This document shows positions 26,671 to 35,481 of a DNA stretch of 64,000 bases, one piece after another. How positions within the stretch are numbered: the first letter of the stretch is position 1; the number at the start of each line of letters is the position of its first letter. Under the pieces are notes generated by a model. That model was not told the DNA's origin. It did no database searches and was given only the letters and a program-made list of their open reading frames with translations. The translations under genes and the position numbers were made by a program. This DNA is from Gammaproteobacteria bacterium (lineage in GTDB: Bacteria; Pseudomonadota; Gammaproteobacteria; Competibacterales; Competibacteraceae), in NCBI GenBank assembly GCA_024234995.1, contig JACKNF010000007.1:62001-126000 (forward strand), read 5' to 3'.

Positions 26671-28767
26671 ATGCCCTTGCGTAGCGAACTGGCTGCCCGT
26701 TCCCTGGTGGACACCCTGACTGAAACACCCGCTATTCCCGGCTCCACTGCCGGCCCTGGCCTTGAATCACTGATTCCCTCGCGCCGGGAACTAGCAAACG
26801 CCATCCGTGCCCTGAGCATGGATGCGGTGCAACGGGCAGAATCTGGCCACCCCGGCGCTCCCATGGGTATGGCTGACTTTGGCACAGTCCTGTGGAATGA
26901 TTTTCTGCGCCACAATCCAGCCAATCCCAAATGGCTCAATCGTGACCGGGTGATCCTGTCGAACGGCCATGGTTCGATGCTGCTGTATTCCCTGCTGCAC
27001 CTAAGCGGCTATGACCTGAGCATCGAGGATTTGCGGAATTTCCGGCGGCTGGGTTCACGGACCCCCGGACATCCCGAATACGGCCTCACCCCAGGTGTAG
27101 AAACCACCACTGGACCCCTGGGACAAGGTCTGGCTAACGGTGTCGGCATGGCACTGGCCGAACGAGCACTGGCTACTCGCTTTAACCGTCCTGGTTTCCC
27201 CATCATCGATCACTATACCTACGTCATCCTCGGCGACGGCTGTTTGATGGAAGGCATCTCCTCCGAGGCCTGCTCGCTGGCAGGCACTTGGGGACTGGGC
27301 AAGCTGATTTGCCTCTATGACAGCAATGACATCTCCATCGATGGCCCAGTCAGCGGCTGGTTCAGTGAAAATGTTGCCAAACGCTTTGAAGGGTTCGGCT
27401 GGCATGTCATTCCCAACGTGGACGGCCACGACGCCGATGCGGTCCACCGGGCGATTAAGCAAGCGCGCGCTTTCACCGGCAGCCCAACCCTGATCTGTTG
27501 CAAGACGACTATCGCCTGGGGTTCGCCCAACAAGGGTGGCAGCGAAAAATCGCACGGTGCGCCCTTAGGCGCCGCTGAAGTCGCAGCAACCCGCGAAAAT
27601 ATAGGCTGGCATCACGAACCGTTTGTCATCCCTCCTGAATATTATCGCGCCTTCGACGCCCGCGCTAAAGGCGCCGCTTGGGAAGATGAGTGGAATGCGC
27701 TATTTTCCTGCTACCGGGCCGAGTACCCGGAAGCGGCGGCGGAACTCGACCGGCGGCTGGCCTGCGGTTTCCCCCCCGACTGGCAAGAACTGGCCTGGAA
27801 TTTTATTCAAGCCACCCAAACGCGGCACGAGGATATTGCGACCCGGGTCGCATCCCAGCGCGCCCTCGAAGCATACAATCCCCACTTTCCCAGTCTGGTC
27901 GGCGGTTCCGCTGATCTGACTGAATCTACAGGTATTCCTTGGATTGGCTGCCGGCCGGTGGACTTCGAGCATCCCGATGGCAACCTGATCTATTACGGTG
28001 CCCGCGAATTCGCGATGAATGCCATCATGAACGGCTTGGCGCTGCATGGCGGCTATGTGCCCTTCGGCGGTACATTCCTGATGTTTGCCGACTATGGCCG
28101 CAGCGCCATCCGCATGGCAGCACTGATGAAACTGCGCTGCATGTTCGTGCTGACCCACGACTCCATTGGCGTCGGCGGTGATGGCCCGACCCACCAGCCA
28201 ATCGAACATGTTTCCAGCCTGCGGATTATTCCCGATCTGTCAGTATGGCGGACTTGCGACACCACGGAAACCGCAGTCGCCTGGAAAGCCGCATTGGAGC
28301 GCACCAATGGCCCAACTGCGCTGATTTTCACCCGCCAGAAGCTGCCTCACCAGGATCGCACGCCCGAACAGGTCCAGGCTATTGCCCGGGGCGGCTATGT
28401 GCTGCTGGACTGCGGGAATAATCCGGAAGCGATCCTCATCGCCACCGGTTCTGAGGTCCAACTGGCAATCGAAGCGGCCCAGCAGTTGAACAGCCAGGGG
28501 CGGCGGGTGCGCGTCGTTTCCATGCCATCTGTCGATGTGTTCGATACCCAGGATGCGGCATGGCGCGAATCAGTGCTGCCAGCAGCAGTGACTCGGCGCG
28601 TAGTGGTCGAGGCAGGCGTTACCGCTCCCTGGTACAAGTACGCCGGTACGCAAGGTACGGTGATCGGTATTGATCGCTTCGGCGAGTGCGGTCCGCCGGA
28701 AACTATTTTCCAGCATTTCGGCTTTACTGCCGAACGGGTAGCCGCTACCGTGCAGGCGCTATTCTAG
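26671..28767 (+). CDS. tkt: Transketolase
   Basis: Thiamine diphosphate enzyme moving two-carbon ketol units in the pentose phosphate or Calvin cycle. 698 residues from the ATG at 26671 (TAGGAGAGAG ribosome site). The thiamine-binding signature GDGCLMEGISSEACSLAGTWGLGKLICLYDSN and the pyrimidine-domain segment FGGTFLMFADYGRSAIRMAALM with THDSIGVGGDGPTHQP are complete. The N-terminus carries about 35 residues before the usual start region (SRRELANAIRALSMDAVQ); an internal start is possible but no better ribosome site is seen. First gene of tkt-gap-pgk. Confidence 0.96.
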   Translation: MPLRSELAARSLVDTLTETPAIPGSTAGPGLESLIPSRRELANAIRALSMDAVQRAESGHPGAPMGMADFGTVLWNDFLRHNPANPKWLNRDRVILSNGHGSMLLYSLLHLSGYDLSIEDLRNFRRLGSRTPGHPEYGLTPGVETTTGPLGQGLANGVGMALAERALATRFNRPGFPIIDHYTYVILGDGCLMEGISSEACSLAGTWGLGKLICLYDSNDISIDGPVSGWFSENVAKRFEGFGWHVIPNVDGHDADAVHRAIKQARAFTGSPTLICCKTTIAWGSPNKGGSEKSHGAPLGAAEVAATRENIGWHHEPFVIPPEYYRAFDARAKGAAWEDEWNALFSCYRAEYPEAAAELDRRLACGFPPDWQELAWNFIQATQTRHEDIATRVASQRALEAYNPHFPSLVGGSADLTESTGIPWIGCRPVDFEHPDGNLIYYGAREFAMNAIMNGLALHGGYVPFGGTFLMFADYGRSAIRMAALMKLRCMFVLTHDSIGVGGDGPTHQPIEHVSSLRIIPDLSVWRTCDTTETAVAWKAALERTNGPTALIFTRQKLPHQDRTPEQVQAIARGGYVLLDCGNNPEAILIATGSEVQLAIEAAQQLNSQGRRVRVVSMPSVDVFDTQDAAWRESVLPAAVTRRVVVEAGVTAPWYKYAGTQGTVIGIDRFGECGPPETIFQHFGFTAERVAATVQALF

Positions 28768-28870
28768 CGAATGCTGTTTTTTAATGAATCCGGTCTACAC
28801 TTGATCGTGTTGAGTGGGCGGCATTGTTCGCCCGTCTTTTGATGAAAACCACTCTGACTTGGAGGAAAGC

Positions 28871-29869
28871 ATGGCCATTAAAGTTGGCATCAATGGGTTT
28901 GGCCGCATTGGCCGTATGGTGTTTCGCGCTGCGGTGAAGAATTTTTCGGACATCGAGATCGTCGGCATCAACGACCTGCTCGAACCCGATTATCTGGCCT
29001 ATATGCTTCAGTATGATTCGGTGCATGGCCGTTTCAAGGGTGAGATCTCTGTCGATGGCAACACCCTGGTTGTCAACGGCAAGAAGATCCGTCTGACCGC
29101 CGTCAAGGATCCGGCCGAACTGAAATGGAACGAAGTCGGCGCCGACATCGTCGTCGAGTCCACGGGCCTGTTCCTGACTAAGGAAACCTGTCAGAAGCAC
29201 ATCACCGCTGGCGCTAAGAAAGTCATCCAGAGCGCCCCCAGCAAGGACGACACCCCGATGTTCGTCTACGGCGTGAACGACAAGACCTACGCCGGCCAGA
29301 CCATCATCTCCAATGCGTCCTGCACCACCAACTGCCTGGCGCCCGTCGCCAAAGTGCTGAACGACACTTGGGGCATCAAGCGTGGCCTGATGACCACCGT
29401 GCATGCTGCCACCGCCACCCAGAAGACCGTCGATGGTCCGTCCAACAAGGACTGGCGCGGTGGCCGCGGCATTCTGGAAAACATCATCCCATCCTCGACC
29501 GGCGCCGCTAAGGCCGTGGGCGTGGTCATCCCTGAGCTGAACAAGAAGCTCACCGGCATGGCCTTCCGCGTGCCCACCTCCGACGTGTCCGTGGTCGATC
29601 TGACCGTGGAACTGAACAAGCCAGCGTCCTACAAGGATATCTGTGCCGCGATGAAGGCTGCCTCGGAAGGCGCGATGAAGGGCGTGCTGGGCTATACCGA
29701 AGACAAGGTCGTGGCCACCGACTTCCGCGGCGAAAGCTGCACCTCCACGTTCGACGCCGATGCCGGTATCGCGCTGGACGACACCTTTGTCAAAGTCGTG
29801 GCCTGGTACGACAACGAGTGGGGCTATTCCTGCAAAGTGCTGGAAATGGTTCGGGTGATGGCCAAGTAA
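28871..29869 (+). CDS. gap: Glyceraldehyde-3-phosphate dehydrogenase, type I
   Basis: Interconverts glyceraldehyde-3-phosphate and 1,3-bisphosphoglycerate. 332 residues from the ATG at 28871 (TTGGAGG ribosome site). Rossmann motif INGFGRIGRMVFRA, catalytic cysteine in SNASCTTNCLAPVAKVL and the substrate loop ENIIPSSTGAAKAVG are intact. Codon use is strongly biased to C-ending codons compared with neighbours, as expected for a highly expressed gene; this also creates a long false antisense frame. Confidence 0.97.
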   Translation: MAIKVGINGFGRIGRMVFRAAVKNFSDIEIVGINDLLEPDYLAYMLQYDSVHGRFKGEISVDGNTLVVNGKKIRLTAVKDPAELKWNEVGADIVVESTGLFLTKETCQKHITAGAKKVIQSAPSKDDTPMFVYGVNDKTYAGQTIISNASCTTNCLAPVAKVLNDTWGIKRGLMTTVHAATATQKTVDGPSNKDWRGGRGILENIIPSSTGAAKAVGVVIPELNKKLTGMAFRVPTSDVSVVDLTVELNKPASYKDICAAMKAASEGAMKGVLGYTEDKVVATDFRGESCTSTFDADAGIALDDTFVKVVAWYDNEWGYSCKVLEMVRVMAK

Positions 29870-29914
29870 GCAGTCGCCACGCGGCGGCAGTTCCTTGCTG
29901 AACTGAAATCCCTG

Positions 29915-29957
29915 CCCCCGCCGCCTTGCGTTCCCAACCAAGGCGGACGGGGGTTTT
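29915..29957 (+). terminator. Terminator or attenuator hairpin between gap and pgk
   Basis: Stem CCCCCGCCGCCTT (29915-29927) with AGGCGGACGGGGG (29941-29953), one bulged base, followed by TTTTGTTT. Well formed for intrinsic termination, yet pgk follows 20 bases later, so it may set the gap-to-pgk ratio by partial read-through or protect the gap mRNA 3' end. Confidence 0.75.
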
Positions 29958-29977
29958 GTTTATGGAGGAGAGAATTA

Positions 29978-31159
29978 ATGAATTTTAAGCGCATGACCGA
30001 TCTGGATCTGGCCGGCAAGCGGGTGTTTATCCGCGCCGACCTGAATGTCCCCGTCAAAAGTGGCAAAGTGACGTCCGACGCCCGTATCACTGCTTCGATG
30101 CCGACCATCGAACATGCCATGAAGGCCGGTGCCAAAGTGATGGTGACCTCGCACTTAGGGCGTCCGACCGAAGGCGAGTTCAAAGAGGAAGATTCGCTCA
30201 ATCCGGTAGCCGAGGTGATGTCCGCCAAGCTGGGTAAGCCCGTACGCGTGATCCGCAACTGGGTCGATGGCGGTTTTGAAGTCGCCAATGGCGAAGTGGT
30301 GTTGCTGGAAAACTGCCGCGTCAACAAGGGCGAAAAAAAGAACAACGAAGAAACCGCGAAGAAATATGCGGCCTTGTGCGACATTTTCGTCATGGACGCG
30401 TTCGGCACCGCCCATCGCGCCGAAGCCTCGACTCACGGCGTCGCCAAGTACGCGCCGGTCGCCTGCGCCGGCATTCTGCTGACCGAGGAACTCGATGCCT
30501 TAACTAAGGCGCTGGCCAAGCCCGCCCGGCCGCTGGTCGCCATCGTCGGCGGCTCTAAGGTTTCGACCAAGCTGACCGTGCTGGAAAGCCTGTCGGAAAA
30601 GGTCGATCAACTGGTAGTCGGCGGCGGCATCGCCAATACCTTCCTCAAAGCCGTCGGCAATAACGTCGGCAAGTCGCTGTGCGAGGACGATTTGGTGCCA
30701 ACGTCGCAGGCGCTGCTGGAGAAAATGAAGGCGCGCGGCGCGAATATTCCGATCGCGGTGGATGTGGTCTGCGGCAAAAAATTCGACGCTGCCGAGCCGG
30801 CTGTATTGAAAGACGCGGGTGCCGTCAGCGACGATGACATGATCTTCGATATCGGCCCGAAGAGCGCCCAGGAACTGGCCGACATCATCATGAAAGCCGG
30901 CACCGTCGTATGGAATGGGCCGGTCGGCGTGTTTGAATTCGATCAGTTCGGCGATGGCACCAAGACGGTCGCCATGGCGATTGCCAACACCAAGGCATTT
31001 ACCCTGGCCGGCGGCGGCGACACCATCGCTGCGATCCAGAAGTACAATATCTATGACAAGGTGTCCTATATCTCCACTGCTGGCGGTGCATTCCTGGAGT
31101 TTCTGGAAGGCAAGGTGCTACCCGCCGTCGCGATGCTAGAATCACGGGCGAACGATTAA
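29978..31159 (+). CDS. pgk: Phosphoglycerate kinase
   Basis: Transfers phosphate from 1,3-bisphosphoglycerate to ADP (or the reverse in carbon fixation). 393 residues. N-terminal motif GKRVFIRADLNVPVKSGKVTSDARI, substrate loop VTSHLGRPT, and C-terminal nucleotide-binding VGGSKVSTKLTVLESL and AGGGDTIAAI are intact. GGAGGAGAG ribosome site. It follows gap after a terminator-like hairpin and shares its biased codon use. Confidence 0.97.
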   Translation: MNFKRMTDLDLAGKRVFIRADLNVPVKSGKVTSDARITASMPTIEHAMKAGAKVMVTSHLGRPTEGEFKEEDSLNPVAEVMSAKLGKPVRVIRNWVDGGFEVANGEVVLLENCRVNKGEKKNNEETAKKYAALCDIFVMDAFGTAHRAEASTHGVAKYAPVACAGILLTEELDALTKALAKPARPLVAIVGGSKVSTKLTVLESLSEKVDQLVVGGGIANTFLKAVGNNVGKSLCEDDLVPTSQALLEKMKARGANIPIAVDVVCGKKFDAAEPAVLKDAGAVSDDDMIFDIGPKSAQELADIIMKAGTVVWNGPVGVFEFDQFGDGTKTVAMAIANTKAFTLAGGGDTIAAIQKYNIYDKVSYISTAGGAFLEFLEGKVLPAVAMLESRAND

Positions 31160-31182
31160 TCCCGGATTCCATGGGTAGATCC

Positions 31183-31211
31183 AACGGCGGCTTTAGAGCC
31201 GCCGTTTTTTC
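31183..31211 (+). terminator. Intrinsic terminator after pgk
   Basis: Perfect stem AACGGCGGC (31183-31191) - TTTAGA - GCCGCCGTT, followed by a long T-rich run (TTTTTTC then eight T). Textbook rho-independent terminator ending the tkt-gap-pgk unit. Confidence 0.92.
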
Positions 31212-31310
31212 TTTTTTTTCATAAAAACACCAAGAAATTTAATCTTTGGATTGCGGTGCCGCACGCCCGCAACTCTCCTCTGGCTCCTGCTCCGGTGACT
31301 CTTCGAAACC

Positions 31311-32228
31311 GTGAATAATCTCCCTCTCATTCTCGGCGCACTGGGGCCGATCTTCACCTTAATCCTGCTAGGCCTGATTTTGCGGCGCATTGGCTTTCCC
31401 GGTGATGGCTTTTGGCCAGAGGCCGAACGCCTAACCTATTTCGTGCTGTTTCCGGCCTTATTGGTGCACCGGCTGGCGCTGTCCCGGCTGGGCGATTATG
31501 CCGTGGGATCAGTCGCGATAGTGGCAGTGATATTGCTATTGACCATGACAGCGCTGGTGTACTTTCTGCGGCCTTGGTTAAACGTCGATGGACCCGCGTT
31601 CACTTCGGTTTATCAGGGAGCAATCCGCTTCAATACCTACGTCGGACTGGCCGTGGTGCTGGCAGTATTCCACACCGAGGGCGGCACAGTAGCGGCGTTG
31701 ATCATGGCGATCATGATTCCGCTGATTAATGTGCTGTGCGTACTTGTGCTTAGCATTCATGCTGGCCGGCTGGTAACCTTCGCCGGTATTGCGAAGGGCC
31801 TGATTACCAATCCGCTGATTCTGGCCTGCCTGACCGGCATCGGTCTGAATCTCAGCGGTATCGGATTGCCTTGGAATTCGGCGGCGGTACTGGACATTCT
31901 GGCACGGGCAGCCCTGCCGCTGGGCCTATTGGCGGTGGGGGCGGGATTGCGGCTGGAGAGCTTGTCTCGTCCGGGGCTGCTGGCGGCAACCAGCAGCCTA
32001 AAACTCCTGGCCAAGCCAGTGCTAGCGGCACTGTTGTGCCGTGTGGTGCAACCGGGACACATAGAGACCGCCGTGTTGATGATTTTCGCTGCACTGCCGG
32101 GCGCATCCACCGCTTACATCCTGGCACGGCAAATGGGTGGTGATACATCGTTGATCGCAGCGATCATTACCATCGAGACAGGGCTGGCCCTAGTAACGCT
32201 GCCAACGGTGCTAGTGTGGGTGGTATGA
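31311..32228 (+). CDS. AEC-family permease (auxin efflux carrier type)
   Basis: 305 residues, GTG start at 31311. About ten transmembrane helices in two five-helix halves (first half 8-30, 37-58, 66-88; second half begins near 165), with the AEC motif NTYVGLAVVLAVF in the first half and GASTAYILARQMGGD in the second. The family exports or imports organic acids such as malate; substrate here unknown. It stands between the pgk terminator and the cob genes, 47 bases upstream of cobU, and could be cotranscribed with them. Confidence 0.88.
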   Translation: MNNLPLILGALGPIFTLILLGLILRRIGFPGDGFWPEAERLTYFVLFPALLVHRLALSRLGDYAVGSVAIVAVILLLTMTALVYFLRPWLNVDGPAFTSVYQGAIRFNTYVGLAVVLAVFHTEGGTVAALIMAIMIPLINVLCVLVLSIHAGRLVTFAGIAKGLITNPLILACLTGIGLNLSGIGLPWNSAAVLDILARAALPLGLLAVGAGLRLESLSRPGLLAATSSLKLLAKPVLAALLCRVVQPGHIETAVLMIFAALPGASTAYILARQMGGDTSLIAAIITIETGLALVTLPTVLVWVV

Positions 32229-32275
32229 GCAAATAACACCCCTTCGAGTGTTGAAATCGACGATAATTAATCCCT

Positions 32276-32794
32276 ATGAAAGAACTCATTCTTGGCGGCG
32301 CCCGCTCTGGCAAGAGCGCGTTCGCGCAGCAACGGGCGGCTGCCAGCAACCTGCATGTCATCTATCTGGCCACCGCCCAAGCCGGGGATAAGGAAATGGC
32401 CGGACGCATTGCCCGCCATCGCGCCGAACGTCCGTCTGACTGGGGTTTGGTGGAAGAACCCCTCGCGCTGGCCGCTGCCTTGCGCGCCCATGCCACTCCC
32501 GAGCGTTGCCTGCTGGTCGATTGCCTGACCCTGTGGCTAAGCAACCTGCTAGCTGCTGGTGATACGCGTCTTTCTGACGAAATCAATGCCCTGCTGGAAA
32601 CCCTCCCAATGCTATCTGGCCAGATCCTGCTGGTCACCAACGAAGTGGGACAAGGCATTGTTCCCAGCAACCCGCTAGCCCGGCGTTTTCGCGACGAAGC
32701 CGGCCGGCTGCATCAGGCGGTTGCTGCCTGCTGTGACCGCGCCACCTTTATCATTGCTGGCATACCTCTCACTCTCAAGGATTGTTTTGTATGA
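32276..32794 (+). CDS. cobU: Adenosylcobinamide kinase/guanylyltransferase CobU
   Basis: Phosphorylates adenosylcobinamide and then adds GMP to give adenosylcobinamide-GDP in cobalamin nucleotide-loop assembly. 172 residues. P-loop GGARSGKS at about 7-14, the IYLATAQAGDKEMAGRIARHRAERP segment with the guanylylated histidine region, and LLVTNEVGQGIVP are diagnostic. First of four cob genes; its stop overlaps the cobT start by four bases. Confidence 0.95.
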   Translation: MKELILGGARSGKSAFAQQRAAASNLHVIYLATAQAGDKEMAGRIARHRAERPSDWGLVEEPLALAAALRAHATPERCLLVDCLTLWLSNLLAAGDTRLSDEINALLETLPMLSGQILLVTNEVGQGIVPSNPLARRFRDEAGRLHQAVAACCDRATFIIAGIPLTLKDCFV

Positions 32795-33834
32795 GCCACC
32801 ATTGGTTTGACGATCCCATTCCCGCACCTGACAGCACGGTGCGCACCGCTGCAAGCGAACGCCAGGCGCAATTGACCAAACCTCCTGGCTCACTCGGCCA
32901 GATAGAGAAGCTCGGCATCACCCTGGCGGCCATGCAGCGCACACAGCAGCCACGCCTCGATCAAGTCTGGATCACTGTCTTTGCCGCTGACCATGGGGTC
33001 ACCGCCGAAGGTGTATCCGCGTTCCCGCAAGCGGTCACTGCCGAAATGGTGCGCAATTTCGCCCGAGGAGGGGCCGCGATCAGCATACTGGCCCGGGAAT
33101 GGGGAGCACGGCTGGATGTGGTGAATGTAGGCACAGTGCAGCCCTTGGAAGAATTATCTGGCGTGCTGGACGCCCGGATTGGCCCCGGCACCGCCAATTT
33201 TGTTCACGAACCGGCCATGACAGTTGAACAATTGCATGATGCCTTGATGGCCGGTCACCACGCGGCAGACCGGGCTGCGATCAATGGCGCGCAGTTGTTC
33301 ATCGGTGGCGAAATGGGCATTGGCAACACCACCAGCGCCGCTGCGGTGGCTTGTTCCCTGCTGGGCCGCCCTGCTGCGCAACTGGCGGGGCCCGGCACGG
33401 GGCTGGATGCGGCTGGCGTCAATCGCAAAGCCCTGGCCATCGAACGCGCTTTAGCGAAACAGCGCAGCAGCCAGCCATTAGAGGCTTTGCAACGATTGGG
33501 GGGATTCGAAATTGCCGCGATGACCGGCGCCTATTTGCGTTGTGGTCAATTGGGAATACCGGTGCTCGTGGACGGGTTTATTTCGACAGTCGCGGTGCTG
33601 GCCGCGATACGGCTACGGCCAGAGCTGGCCGCCTGGCTGTTTTATGCTCATTGTTCTGCTGAGCCGGGCCACCGCCGGCTACTGGAAGTCCTGGAAGCAA
33701 AACCGCTGCTTGATCTCGGCATGCGATTGGGTGAGGGTAGCGGCGCAGCAATAGCAATACCGATACTTCGCGCTGCTGCTGCCTTACATGCCCAGATGGC
33801 GACCTTCACCGAAGCGGGAGTTTCACAGGCATGA
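32791..33834 (+). CDS. cobT: Nicotinate-nucleotide-dimethylbenzimidazole phosphoribosyltransferase CobT
   Basis: Makes alpha-ribazole phosphate from nicotinate mononucleotide and 5,6-dimethylbenzimidazole. 347 residues from the ATG at 32791, which overlaps the cobU stop as ATGA; a TTG three codons upstream is disfavoured. Family motifs TKPPGSLGQIEKLGITLAAMQ, FAADHGVTAEGVSAFPQAVT, GEMGIGNTTSAAAVACSLL and the C-terminal catalytic glutamate region LGEGSGAAIAIPIL are present. It overlaps cobC by four bases. Confidence 0.96.
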   Translation: MSHHWFDDPIPAPDSTVRTAASERQAQLTKPPGSLGQIEKLGITLAAMQRTQQPRLDQVWITVFAADHGVTAEGVSAFPQAVTAEMVRNFARGGAAISILAREWGARLDVVNVGTVQPLEELSGVLDARIGPGTANFVHEPAMTVEQLHDALMAGHHAADRAAINGAQLFIGGEMGIGNTTSAAAVACSLLGRPAAQLAGPGTGLDAAGVNRKALAIERALAKQRSSQPLEALQRLGGFEIAAMTGAYLRCGQLGIPVLVDGFISTVAVLAAIRLRPELAAWLFYAHCSAEPGHRRLLEVLEAKPLLDLGMRLGEGSGAAIAIPILRAAAALHAQMATFTEAGVSQA

Positions 33835-34436
33835 GCGAATTTACAATCGTCGATTTATTGCGGCATGGTGAACCGGAAGGCGGCCAGAAATTTCGAGGAG
33901 CGATCGATGACCCGTTAAGTCCGCGCGGCTGGGAACAGATGCGTTCGGCAGTCGGCGATTACCGGGAATGGGACACAATTATCAGTTCACCACTGATTCG
34001 TTGCGCAGCTTTTGCCCAAGCCTTGGCTCACCAGCTGGACCGCCCGCTGGAAGTCGTTGAAGAATTTACCGAGATTAGTTTCGGCGTTTGGGAAGGGCGT
34101 TCGGTAGCCGATGTACATGAGACCGATCCGCAGGCGCTGAGACGGTTCTGGCGTGATCCGATTGCCTATCCGATTCCTGGCGGCGAACCGGTCATTGATT
34201 TCGATCAGCGTATCACTCACGCCTGGACCCGCCTGCTGGAGCACTATCAGGGACGGCATGTACTGCTAGTCGCCCATGGCGGTGTCATCCGCATGGTGCT
34301 ACGCCAATTACTGGAGATGCCAGTACGGCGGATCTGGCGGATTGAAGCGCCTTTCGCATCCCTAAGCCGGATGCGGGTGCATTGCGATCCAGAGGCCGAA
34401 CCCCACCTGGTGTTTCACAATGGCCGCCTGACATGA
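33831..34436 (+). CDS. cobC: Histidine phosphatase, probable alpha-ribazole phosphatase CobC
   Basis: 201 residues. Histidine-phosphatase signature LLRHGEPEGG near residue 9-18, with the second catalytic histidine in VLLVAHGGVIRMVL. The genomic position between cobT and cobS, with ATGA overlaps at both ends, supports dephosphorylation of alpha-ribazole 5'-phosphate or of cobalamin phosphate. The fold alone would not separate it from other phosphoglycerate-mutase-like phosphatases. Confidence 0.88.
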   Translation: MSEFTIVDLLRHGEPEGGQKFRGAIDDPLSPRGWEQMRSAVGDYREWDTIISSPLIRCAAFAQALAHQLDRPLEVVEEFTEISFGVWEGRSVADVHETDPQALRRFWRDPIAYPIPGGEPVIDFDQRITHAWTRLLEHYQGRHVLLVAHGGVIRMVLRQLLEMPVRRIWRIEAPFASLSRMRVHCDPEAEPHLVFHNGRLT

Positions 34437-35176
34437 TCCGTCTCTTGGTCCTGGCGCTGCAATTGCTGACCCGGCTGCCAGTTCCTTCCCTGAATTCGCC
34501 ACCGCAACCCCAGGATCTGGGGCGGTCGGTGCTGTTCTTTCCCGTAGTGGGCTTGGTCATTGGAGCGTTGCTGGCGGGGCTGCACACCGCTCTGTGGTGG
34601 ACCGACCCAGGAGTTCTCGCAGCACTGGTTCTTGCAATCTGGGTGCTGCTGACCGGTGGCTTGCATTTGGATGGACTGGCCGACACTGCCGATGCTTGGA
34701 TCGGCGGCCAGGGTGATCGCAATCGCACTCTGGCCATCATGAAAGATCCACGCAGCGGTCCAGCAGCGATTGCCATCGTCGTGCTGGTTCTCATCAATAA
34801 ATTCGCTGCCCTGCAAATGCTGCTGGCGGGCGATGCACACGATGTGCTGCTACTAGCGCCGGTATGGGGCCGTGCCATGATCGTTCTGCTGTTGGTCACG
34901 ACACCTTATGTGCGGCCTGGTGGACTGGGTTCTCCGTATGCGAATGAACTGCCACGATTGAGCAGCGGCTTGCTGGTCGCGCTGATCGCCATCGCAACCA
35001 TTGTATTTCTGGAATGGCTAGGTGGCATCTTGCTGGCTGTGCTGAGCATTGGCTTCCTTGGCCTGCGCCATGCTTGGATAACCCGGTTAGGCGGCGTCAC
35101 AGGCGACACACTCGGTGCAACCTGCGAATTGATGGAGATGCTGGTCTTACTGACGCTCGCGCTGCGGGTGGATTAA
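34433..35176 (+). CDS. cobS: Adenosylcobinamide-GDP ribazoletransferase CobS
   Basis: Integral membrane enzyme that joins adenosylcobinamide-GDP to alpha-ribazole. 247 residues from the ATG at 34433 (ATGA overlap with cobC); a longer frame from 34382 would run into cobC. Motifs LQLLTRLPVP at the N-terminus and LTGGLHLDGLADTADAWIGGQGDR with ALLMxx-like membrane helices match the family; the aspartate-rich loop is intact. Last gene of cobUTCS. No corrin-ring genes are in the window, so this part alone supports salvage and loop assembly. Confidence 0.95.
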   Translation: MIRLLVLALQLLTRLPVPSLNSPPQPQDLGRSVLFFPVVGLVIGALLAGLHTALWWTDPGVLAALVLAIWVLLTGGLHLDGLADTADAWIGGQGDRNRTLAIMKDPRSGPAAIAIVVLVLINKFAALQMLLAGDAHDVLLLAPVWGRAMIVLLLVTTPYVRPGGLGSPYANELPRLSSGLLVALIAIATIVFLEWLGGILLAVLSIGFLGLRHAWITRLGGVTGDTLGATCELMEMLVLLTLALRVD

Positions 35177-35481
35177 CACCGATTCGATTGAATCCGATCC
35201 TGTAACAAGGTTTTCCCCCGGCAGGCACTAGCTTTAAAGACCTTGTGACTCTGGATGCGGCGGTTATGGCAGCCCCCCCAGGAGGCGGCAAGGTGTTAAA
35301 GCCAGCGATTGATTATCTGCTTTGAAGTGACACTATAAGCTGCAACCTTTGTCATAACTCTTCATTCTTCCCGTCTCATTGCATCTAATGTCTCTTGATT
35401 GCAACTTGTTCGTTCCTCTCTAAAGCATTAGAATTTACTAATATACCAACCCGATTTCCATCCGGTTCGAGGGGTACTGCT
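35177..35481. other. Gene-free spacer between cobS and the RND genes
   Basis: About 305 bases. A poly-C/GGAGG palindrome (CCCCCCCAGGAGG near 35274) and AT-rich sequence towards the right end, where a promoter for the RND pair is expected. I find no convincing -10/-35 pair and no gene. Confidence 0.4.

Noticed and set aside
28781..29941. 386-codon open frame antisense to gap
   Set aside because: It mirrors the highly C-biased codon use of gap, has no family features or ribosome site, and gap itself is unmistakable.
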